Assembly (NCBI GenBank): GCA_036961445.1
Contig: JBALVO010000068.1
Location: forward strand, 1-18,716
Origin: JBALVO01 sp036961445
GTDB lineage: Bacteria > Pseudomonadota > Gammaproteobacteria > Pseudomonadales > Halieaceae
Direction of reading: 5' to 3'
DNA length: 18,716 nt
The translations under genes were made by a program, and so were the position numbers. The notes below the pieces were generated by a model. The model was given only the letters and a program-made list of their open reading frames with translations, was not told where the DNA came from and searched no databases. Positions 12,859-18,716 of the stretch are shown piece after piece; within the stretch, counting starts at the first letter, position 1; each line of letters opens with the position of its first letter.

Positions 12859-14658
12859 CTAGCTAACACTCAGGTGCGCGTTGATGACTTCCAGAAAAGT
12901 ATCACCATACTTGTCCAGTTTTCGTTCACCCACGCCGGTAATGCGGCCAAACTGCGCCAGATTTTGGGGCAATGTGGTGCACATTTCCTGCAAGGTACGA
13001 TCATGGAAAATAACGTAGGGAGGCACGCCCTGTTCTTCGGCCAATTCGCGTCGTCGTTCGCGCAATGACTCCCACAGCGCAACGTCTATGTCCAGAGGGA
13101 GCGATGTTCTGGTTTGCTGTTTGGTCGCTTTACGCTTGGGATCGCGGCGCAGTTGTATCTGCTGCTCGCCTTTCAGCAAGGGGCGGCATTGTTCTTCCAG
13201 ACGCAAAGCGCCAAAGCGCTCCAGGTCTACGCTGAGATAGCTTCTGGCGACCAATTGCCGAAAGACAGAGCGCCACTGGTTATTGTCCAGGTCCTTGCCC
13301 ACACCATAGGTCGGCAGTTGGTGATGGTCGAACTGAAATATTTTGTCGTTATCAGCGCCGCGTAATACGTCGATCAGGTGATTGACGCCAAAGCGTTGCC
13401 CGGTGCGATATACCGCACTTAACGCTTTGCGCGCCGCTTCAGTGCCGTCCCAGGTGTCCACCGGTTCCAGACAGGTGTCGCAATTGCCGCAGGGCTCGGT
13501 CAATGTATCGCCAAAGTAATTGAGTAAGGACTGACGGCGACAACTGGTGATTTCACATAGTCCCAGCATGGCATTTAGACGGTGTTGTTCCGCCCGCTTG
13601 TGTTCTTCACTGCCGTCTGAGGATTCCATCATTTGACGGAGTTTTATGACATCCTGCAGACCATAGATCATCCAGGCATCTGCGGGGGCGCCATCGCGGC
13701 CGCCGCGACCAGTTTCCTGATAGTAGGCCTCCACTGTCTTGGGCATATCCAGATGCGCCACAAAGCGCACGTCGGGTTTGTCGATACCCATACCAAAGGC
13801 TATGGTCGCAACAATGATGACACCTTCCTCGCGTAGAAAGCGGGCCTGGTGATCCGCGCGGATGCTGGCGCTCAGACCAGCGTGATAGGGCAGGGCGTTA
13901 AAGCCCTGTTCTTGCAGCCAGAAGGCAGTGTCTTCAGTTTTTTTACGCGACAGGCAATACACAATGCCCGCATCTTCGGGGTGTTCGTCCTTGAGAAAAC
14001 GCAGTAATTGTTGTTTTGGGTTGTGCTTTAGGGCCATGCGATAGCGAATGTTGGGGCGATCAAAGCCGGCGATAAACTGCTGGGCCTGCTCCAGGTCCAG
14101 TCGCGCGATGATCTCTGTTCTGGTTCGCGCATCTGCAGTCGCGGTAAGCGCGATCCGCGGAATGTCCGGGAAGCGCTGATGCAGCAGGTTCAATTGTAGA
14201 TAGTCTGCGCGAAAGTCGTGTCCCCATTGCGATACACAGTGCGCTTCATCTATTGCGAACAAGGCTATGGTCGCCCGCTCCAGCATGTCCAGGCATCGTT
14301 GCTGGGTAAGGCGCTCCGGTGCGATGTACAGCATGTCCAGTTCGCCGGATAGTAAATCCAGCTCGACTTGTCGGGCTGTGGCAGGGTCCAGGGTGGAGTT
14401 CAGAAAACTTGCTCTTACCCCCAATTGGCGCAGAGCGCTTACCTGGTCCTGCATCAGGGCTATCAAAGGAGAGATCACCACTCCGCAGCCCGGACGCACC
14501 AGCGCGGGAATCTGGTAGCACAGGGACTTGCCGCCGCCGGTAGGCATTAACACCAGGGCATCACCTCCGTTTATCACGGTCCGGATGATGTCGTCCTGGG
14601 GTGGGCGGAAGGATTCGTAGCCGAAGACCGACTGAAGGATTTGACTGGCATTACTCAT
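12859..14658 (-). CDS. recQ: ATP-dependent DNA helicase RecQ
   Basis: A 599-residue 3'-5' DNA helicase acting in recombinational repair. Domains in order: DEAD/DEAH core with Q-motif region FGYESFRPPQ, Walker A TGGGKS at 40-45, DEAH at 137-140 within the RecQ-specific DEAHCVSQWGHDFR, helicase C with CLSRKKTED and QETGRGGRDG; a RecQ-Ct zinc site Cys373, Cys390, Cys393, Cys396 with the same spacing as E. coli RecQ; a winged-helix region; and a C-terminal HRDC domain at about 517-597. The length is normal. I chose ATG 14658 (MSNASQ), which aligns with the family start, over a GTG at 14685. No ribosome site precedes it, and a TATACT box ends eight bases upstream. It is divergent from rlmA. Confidence 0.97.
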   Translation of the reverse strand: MSNASQILQSVFGYESFRPPQDDIIRTVINGGDALVLMPTGGGKSLCYQIPALVRPGCGVVISPLIALMQDQVSALRQLGVRASFLNSTLDPATARQVELDLLSGELDMLYIAPERLTQQRCLDMLERATIALFAIDEAHCVSQWGHDFRADYLQLNLLHQRFPDIPRIALTATADARTRTEIIARLDLEQAQQFIAGFDRPNIRYRMALKHNPKQQLLRFLKDEHPEDAGIVYCLSRKKTEDTAFWLQEQGFNALPYHAGLSASIRADHQARFLREEGVIIVATIAFGMGIDKPDVRFVAHLDMPKTVEAYYQETGRGGRDGAPADAWMIYGLQDVIKLRQMMESSDGSEEHKRAEQHRLNAMLGLCEITSCRRQSLLNYFGDTLTEPCGNCDTCLEPVDTWDGTEAARKALSAVYRTGQRFGVNHLIDVLRGADNDKIFQFDHHQLPTYGVGKDLDNNQWRSVFRQLVARSYLSVDLERFGALRLEEQCRPLLKGEQQIQLRRDPKRKATKQQTRTSLPLDIDVALWESLRERRRELAEEQGVPPYVIFHDRTLQEMCTTLPQNLAQFGRITGVGERKLDKYGDTFLEVINAHLSVS

Positions 14659-14666
14659 CGCGGCGC

Positions 14667-14672
14667 AGTATA
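14667..14672 (-). promoter_or_regulatory. -10 element of recQ (possibly leaderless transcript)
   Basis: On the minus strand GGG-TATACT-GCGCCGCG-ATG places a five-of-six -10 hexamer only eight bases before the recQ start codon, so transcription would begin at or within two bases of the ATG. No good -35 was found. Confidence 0.4.
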
Positions 14673-14753
14673 CCCTATATGCCACCCTCGCTTGCCATCA
14701 TAAGCCTGGCAAAGATCATCAAATAGCAGGGTATGGCCGGCTTCCTAATCGGG

Positions 14754-14759
14754 TACACT
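14754..14759 (+). promoter_or_regulatory. Candidate -10 of rlmA
   Basis: GGG-TACACT matches the -10 consensus at four of six positions, 30 bases upstream of the rlmA start, and mirrors the GGG-TATACT found for divergent recQ. The -35 is not recognisable. Confidence 0.3.
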
Positions 14760-14789
14760 CTCGCCCTGTCATTTTATGAGTCTGTTGAT

Positions 14790-15620
14790 ATGTGGACCTG
14801 TCCGCACTGCAAAGAAACACTGCTTTTAAATGCCGCCGGTGATGCCTGGGCCTGTGGTAATAAGCACCAGTTCGATTGTGCCAGGGAAGGCTATGTCAAC
14901 CTGTTGCCAGCCAATCGTAAACGTAGCCTGCATCCGGGCGATAGCCCGCAGATGATGGAGGCGCGCCGTCGAGTCCATGCTGCAGATCTTTATCGTCCGT
15001 TGGCAGATGCCATTGAGGGACTGTTAAGTCCACTGGCATCGATGCAAAACATGCTGGATTTAGGGTGTGGCGAGGGTTATTACAGCGCTGCACTGCAGCG
15101 GGCCCAGCCGCAAGCCCAGCTCTACGGTATTGACATTGCCAAGCCGGCAGTGCGATTGGCATCAAAGCAGCACCAGGGTGCTCGCTTCGCAGTCGCCAGT
15201 GCCTATGAGTTGCCACTGCCTGATGATGCTCAGGATGTTGTATTGCGCGTATTTGCTCCCTCGGATGATCGAGAAATGCGGCGAATTCTGACGCCGCAGG
15301 GTTTTTATCTTGAGGTGACACCGGCAGCACACCACTTATGGCAACTGCGCGCACAGTTGTATGACTCGCCTCGGGCGCACGGTGAGGCCAGGACCGTTAT
15401 CCCGGGGATGCGTTTGCATGAACAGTCCGATATTAGCTACGAGGTGGAGCTGGTCGGGTCTTTGTTACAGGACGTTGTTGCAATGACACCGTTCGCGCAC
15501 CGCGGCCATCGTGAAAAACGTGAACAATTGCTGTTATTGGATAGCCTGACAGTTGAGATGTCGTTCTCACTGAGTCTGTTCCAGATAAACCCGGTGTCAC
15601 CATGGGGTACCAGGACTTAA
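14790..15620 (+). CDS. rlmA: 23S rRNA (guanine-745-N1)-methyltransferase RlmA
   Basis: A 276-residue SAM-dependent methyltransferase that methylates G745 of 23S rRNA in characterised relatives. The N-terminal zinc ribbon is visible (Cys4, Cys7, Cys22, His26 in CPHC...CGNKHQFDC), followed by the family block EGYVNLLPANRKRS and DSPQMMEARR, the SAM-binding motif I LDLGCGEGYYS at about 89-99, and the target-related AMTPFAHR in the C-terminal part. I chose ATG 14790, which puts the zinc ribbon at the N-terminus as in E. coli RlmA; the frame extends upstream to 14733 with no family-like sequence. The ribosome site is weak (GAG). Length is slightly more than the E. coli enzyme because of the C-terminal tail. 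The gene is followed by the DUF3144 gene, which has its own promoter. Confidence 0.93.
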   Translation: MWTCPHCKETLLLNAAGDAWACGNKHQFDCAREGYVNLLPANRKRSLHPGDSPQMMEARRRVHAADLYRPLADAIEGLLSPLASMQNMLDLGCGEGYYSAALQRAQPQAQLYGIDIAKPAVRLASKQHQGARFAVASAYELPLPDDAQDVVLRVFAPSDDREMRRILTPQGFYLEVTPAAHHLWQLRAQLYDSPRAHGEARTVIPGMRLHEQSDISYEVELVGSLLQDVVAMTPFAHRGHREKREQLLLLDSLTVEMSFSLSLFQINPVSPWGTRT

Positions 15621-15628
15621 AATCCCTG

Positions 15629-15658
15629 TTCACTCCGATGGGGTGACAGTGCTAGAAT
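15629..15658 (+). promoter_or_regulatory. Promoter of the DUF3144 gene
   Basis: TTCACT (15629-15634), an 18-base spacer and an extended -10 TGC-TAGAAT (hexamer 15653-15658) precede the gene by about 45 bases. A 7-base dyad TCACTCC-GAT-GGGGTGA (15630-15646, one wobble pair) overlaps the -35 and might be an operator; no T-run follows, so it is not a terminator for rlmA. Confidence 0.5.
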
Positions 15659-15701
15659 TCCGCCCCCCACAATTTTCGCTTCACTAAACAGGAGGCTAGC
15701 C

Positions 15702-15959
15702 ATGGCCAAACCCGACTCAGAACTCCATCAGGAGTGTATGGAGCGCTTCATTAAGCTTGCAAACACTATGAAGGACGAAGGTATTACTATCAACGTGGTC
15801 TCAGCTGGCCTGATGACCTCATCGGCAGTTTATGCAACCTTTGTGGCAGCTGGAAATGATGGCGGCCTTAGTGACACAGGTATAGGCAAAGTGACTGAAC
15901 ATTATCGACAACAACTCGAACAGGTTCAGGAAGCTAAAAAAACAACGCAAAATAGTTAG
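15702..15959 (+). CDS. DUF3144 domain protein
   Basis: An 85-residue soluble protein covering the whole DUF3144 family, of unknown function. The central block INVVSAGLMTSSAVYATFVAAGNDGGL is the family signature, preceded by the helix FIKLANTMKDEG and followed by a charged helix GKVTEHYRQQLEQVQEAKK. The ribosome site AGGAGG is near-perfect, seven bases before the ATG, and a good promoter lies upstream, so the protein is probably well expressed as a single gene. It is convergent with the GGDEF-EAL gene, 28 bases away. Confidence 0.92.
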   Translation: MAKPDSELHQECMERFIKLANTMKDEGITINVVSAGLMTSSAVYATFVAAGNDGGLSDTGIGKVTEHYRQQLEQVQEAKKTTQNS

Positions 15960-15987
15960 CTAAGGTATTAGTGCTGGGTCGTTGCTC

Positions 15988-18464
15988 TTAGTGCGTGTCG
16001 ATAGCGTTTAGCTGGTCGCGGAAATGGTGAGGAACCAAAAGCGCCTTTAGCTCATCGGCGGTGACCGGCTTGCTGAACAAGTAGCCCTGGATCACATGCG
16101 CACCGTGCAATCTCAGGAAATGGTATTGCTCCGGCGTTTCAACACCTTCGGCCACCAGTTGCAGTTTCATACTTCGGGCCATGGCGATTATAGCGATAAT
16201 CAGACTGGCATCATTTTCGCTCTTGTCGTAGTCAATGACAAAGCTGCGATCGATCTTCAGTTCATCCAAAGGAAAGCGACTGAGATAGCTCAGGGATGAA
16301 TACCCCGTACCGAAATCATCAATCGAGAGGCTTACGCCAAGTTCTTTCAGGTCTTGTAATGCAGTGATGGTGGCATCGGTATTGTCCATCATAATACCCT
16401 CGGTCAATTCCAGTTCCAGTCGGGAGGGTCGCAGTCCGGTCTCCTTTAACACATCGCTGACACGCTTGATAAAAGCCGGGTTAAATTGCAGTGCAGAGAC
16501 GTTAACGGAAACTTTCGGCAGTTCCAGACCCAACGATTGCAGCTCCACCATTTGACGGCAGGCTTCCTTTAAGCCCCATTCTCCGAGCGCACCGATCAAT
16601 CCCATCTCTTCTGCCAGTGGAATGAACTTGAAAGGTGGCACTAATCCCTGTTCCGGATGCTGCCAGCGCATCAGAGCCTCGGCGCCAATCACCGCGCCGG
16701 TTTGCGTATCTACCTGTGGCTGGTAGTGCAGCACCAGTTCATTGCGCTCAATGGCTTTGCGCAGGTCCGTTTCCAGCATGAGCCGATCAACGCCGGCCGC
16801 GTCCATGTCGCTGTGGTAGAACAAAAAGTTATTCTTGCCCGAGCTCTTGGCGTGGTACATCGCGGTGTCTGCCGCTTTAAGCAGGCCCTCTACATTCTCG
16901 GAGTCGTTAGGTGACAGGGCGATACCGATACTGGGGGTGACTACCAGCTCATGACCCTCGATGATCATAGGCTGCAACAGGGCGGCGATCACACGTTTGG
17001 CTACCACGCTTGCTGCCTCCGCGCCGTCCACCTGATTCAGGACCAGCGTAAACTCATCACCGCCAAGGCGGGAAACATCTATTCTGGAAGCGCCCGATTC
17101 CACATAGTGGGCAACCACGTCACTCTCCCTGACACAGCTGGATAGCCGTTTGCCAACTTCTCGCAACAGCAGGTCGCCAGCGCTGTGGCCCAGGGAGTCA
17201 TNNNNNNNNNNNNNNNNNNNNNNNNNNNNNNNNNNNNNNNNNNNNNNNNNNNNNNNNNNNNNNNNNNNNNNNNNNNNNNNNNNNNNNNNNNNNNNNNNNN
17301 NCGTTTGCCAACTTCTCGCAACAGCAGGTCGCCAGCGCTGTGGCCCAGGGAGTCATTGATACGTTTGAAATTATCAAGATCAAGAAATAGCAGCGCCATG
17401 GTCTCTTTATTACGTTTGGACAGGCGCAGCAATAAATCGAGCTGTTCAGTGAATAAGCGGCGGTTCGGTAGGGAAGTCAGGCTATCGTAGTACGCCATCT
17501 GGCGCAGGCGATCCTTGGTTTCAGTGACCTCCAGGACCGCGCGGTTAAGTTCTTCATTGCGCCGCGATAGCTGTGATGTGCGCTCTTCCACTTTCATGCT
17601 GAGCAGCTGGTGGTCAACATCCATCTTCGTTTTATAGGAATCCAGGTCGCCAATAATGGTATTTACCAGGGTGAAAATTTCTTTAACTTCACCGCCGCCT
17701 TCCAGTCTCATTGAATGGTCAACCTTGCCGGCCGCGAGATCGTCGGCGATGCGTACCAGGCGCGAAAAAGGCTCTGTGATTTTTCGGGTCATGGTGCGGC
17801 TGAAAATAGCGCATAGCAAGACAAATACCATGGCCATGGCAAAGGCGATGCCAACAATGGGCAGGATCCCGAACAGCAGCATGAAGCGGCTGATGCCCAG
17901 GTGTACATAGCCAATGACATGCAGACTGTTAACGAGATTAGGGTCGGTCAGTGCGTAGCCAAAGAGGCTGCGCTGGACATTAGTCTCCAGCGGATTAATC
18001 ACCGAGAACACCGGGATCGTGAGGCTTAGTATGCGGTCATTAAACCCGAGCTCACCCAACAGACTTAACGTCGCCGGCATGATATCGGTAGCGTGATAAT
18101 TAAGTCCTTCTTCCACGACTGAAATATTGCCCCTGACGCGCTCAAAAGGGGGCAGTGGGTATCCCGGCGACCCCGCCTGCTCCAGTCGACTGATGGTGTT
18201 GCCTACCGGATCCTGGATGACTGCGTAAAGCACCGCCGGTGACAGCGCGAGAAAGTTGCTCAATGTGTCCCGCAGAGCGGTATTGTCGCGATAGTATATG
18301 GCCACCTGCAGCTGCGGTTGGCTTAACACCTGGGTTGAGGATTGTTCGATTAAATGATTGCGCGCAATAGTATATTCGCGCTGCACGGTGTACACCGTTA
18401 ACAAGCAGCCGGCCACGGTCGATATCAGTATCACCAACGCATTGATTTTTCCAGCAACAGTCAT
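15988..18464 (-). CDS. Membrane-bound GGDEF-EAL c-di-GMP signalling protein (interrupted by assembly gap)
   Basis: A bifunctional diguanylate cyclase/phosphodiesterase. From the N-terminus: a membrane helix (INALVILISTVAGCLL), a periplasmic sensor region of about 170 residues, a second helix (FGILPIVGIAFAMAMVFVLL), a HAMP linker, a coiled coil (EERTSQLSRRNEELNRAV), a GGDEF domain with intact LGGDEF, and an EAL domain with intact EALMRW, NVSALQF, ELTEG, DDFGTGYSS, KIDRSF and AEGVETPEQ. Both sites look active. The gene is broken by 100 Ns at 17202-17301 flanked by identical 55-base copies; removing 155 bases joins LLREVGK to RLSSCVRESD in one frame and gives about 773 residues. I chose ATG 18464; it lacks a ribosome site but overlaps the stop of a 20-codon leader ORF as ATGA. 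A TTG at 18527 is in frame but less likely. Confidence 0.9.
17147..17201. repeat. 55-base direct repeat, copy 1 (gap edge)
   Basis: This 55-base segment abuts the N-run and is identical to 17302-17356 on its other side. It encodes the GGDEF-domain NDSLGHSAGDLLLREVGK region on the minus strand. The pattern is that of two contig ends overlapping by one assembly k-mer, not a biological duplication. Confidence 0.95.
17202..17301. other. Assembly gap, 100 Ns
   Basis: Exactly 100 Ns, the conventional placeholder for a gap of unknown size, inside the GGDEF coding region. The duplicate flanks indicate that the true gap is most likely negative (an overlap), with no missing sequence. Confidence 0.98.
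17302..17356. repeat. 55-base direct repeat, copy 2 (gap edge)
   Basis: Second copy of the 55-base segment, identical to 17147-17201, on the right side of the N-run. In the true genome only one copy is expected. Confidence 0.95.
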
Positions 18465-18523
18465 GAGCGTCGACCCCGACGCCTGCTGCCGTAATGTTTG
18501 ATCCCAGCATCTGTTGATGCCAT
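18461..18523 (-). CDS. Possible 20-residue leader peptide of the GGDEF-EAL gene
   Basis: On the minus strand an ATG at 18523 opens 20 codons (MASTDAGIKHYGSRRRGRRS) and stops at TGA 18463-18461, overlapping the GGDEF-EAL ATG as ATGA. The product is short and Arg-rich at its end. GTGGGGT lies about eight bases upstream and could act as a poor ribosome site. It may couple or attenuate translation, or be chance. Confidence 0.3.
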   Translation of the reverse strand: MASTDAGIKHYGSRRRGRRS

Positions 18524-18540
18524 GCAAATTACCCCACTTT

Positions 18541-18581
18541 CCGGGAACAGCTGCGCGGAGATGCCTTTATTGTTTTCCCGG
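18541..18581. promoter_or_regulatory. Inverted repeat upstream of the GGDEF-EAL gene
   Basis: CCGGGAA (18541-18547) and TTCCCGG (18575-18581) are perfect 7-base inverted arms separated by 27 bases, and pairing extends with a bulge (ACA/TGT). It is the only clear structure in the 18465-18716 region, which otherwise holds no recognisable gene or riboswitch. Confidence 0.3.
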
Positions 18582-18716
18582 TGCTCGTCCTGATGATTCC
18601 TGCATCGTACGGACACAGCTGAAACACGTCCCTACAGTGAAAGTAGCATGAGTGAGTCTAGCGGTGCAAACGTACATTTTGCAGCAAAAACAGTTGCTTG
18701 GCGTTAATGCCTTTTG

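Noticed and set aside
12436..13068. 210-codon plus-strand frame spanning the HMGR and recQ ends
   Set aside because: It runs antisense across two well-supported genes and shows no recognisable domain.
14246..14550. Several overlapping frames opposite or within recQ
   Set aside because: All fall inside the conserved helicase core of recQ and have shadow-like composition.
15988..17166. A separate EAL-only gene next to a truncated GGDEF gene
   Set aside because: The break coincides with the N-gap and duplicated 55-base flanks; collapsing them gives one continuous protein.
17147..17356. A genuine duplication or mobile insertion with 55-base target repeats
   Set aside because: The repeats abut exactly 100 Ns and frame restoration needs removal of exactly one copy; an assembly overlap explains everything.
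18648..18707. Short plus-strand ORF of 19 codons near the right edge
   Set aside because: No ribosome site, no context and no recognisable sequence; most likely chance.
18465..18716. c-di-GMP (GEMM) riboswitch upstream of the GGDEF-EAL gene
   Set aside because: The conserved GCAAA and ACGCAAAGCC elements of the class I aptamer are not present on the minus strand.

Overview
The window looks like ordinary chromosome from a marine-type gammaproteobacterium. RecQ, RlmA, ArfB, YpeA, a CurA-type reductase, an ExaC/AldB-type aldehyde dehydrogenase and a DUF3144 protein are all close to gammaproteobacterial forms. The HMG-CoA reductase, the lipocalin-like (CrtC/AttH-like) protein and the SnoaL-like protein point to the Halieaceae/Spongiibacteraceae group of Cellvibrionales; that placement is inference from gene content and was not tested by a search. 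No tRNA, rRNA, CRISPR array, transposase, integrase or phage gene was seen. No gene-free stretch exceeds 300 bases.

Layout, left to right. (1) 1-1391, plus strand: the end of a DUF2182 membrane protein, a YpeA-type acetyltransferase and an overlapping conserved small protein. (2) 1431-2723, minus strand: a glutathione S-transferase and a DsbA-fold 2-hydroxychromene-2-carboxylate isomerase, probably one operon. (3) 3018-5786, plus strand: a CurA-like NADPH-dependent reductase carrying an unexpected Tat-like signal peptide, then an aldehyde dehydrogenase closed by a clear terminator. (4) 5854-7089, minus strand: a CNT-family transporter with an altered substrate motif. (5) 7348-9443, plus strand: an uncharacterised lipocalin-like protein and a membrane-anchored ThuA-domain protein. 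(6) 9447-14658, minus strand: a SnoaL-like protein, arfB, a three-histidine-box membrane desaturase/hydroxylase overlapping a 64-residue membrane protein, HMG-CoA reductase and recQ. (7) 14790-15959, plus strand: rlmA and a DUF3144 protein. (8) 15988-18464, minus strand: a membrane-bound GGDEF-EAL protein interrupted by a 100-N assembly gap.

How the genes may work together. The GST and the isomerase share a glutathione theme and lie divergent from the reductase and aldehyde dehydrogenase, so the block 1431-5786 reads as a small detoxification or catabolic neighbourhood for aromatic, enone and aldehyde compounds. HMG-CoA reductase, the 64-residue membrane protein and the desaturase are co-directional, and the last two are translationally coupled, which suggests an isoprenoid- or lipid-linked function without the rest of a mevalonate pathway in view. 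The GGDEF-EAL protein would couple a periplasmic signal to c-di-GMP turnover.

No overtly new defence or mobile system was found. The points most worth checking are the Tat-like signal on the reductase, the HMGR/small-membrane-protein/desaturase cluster, the transporter motif change, and the assembly artefact that splits the c-di-GMP gene.
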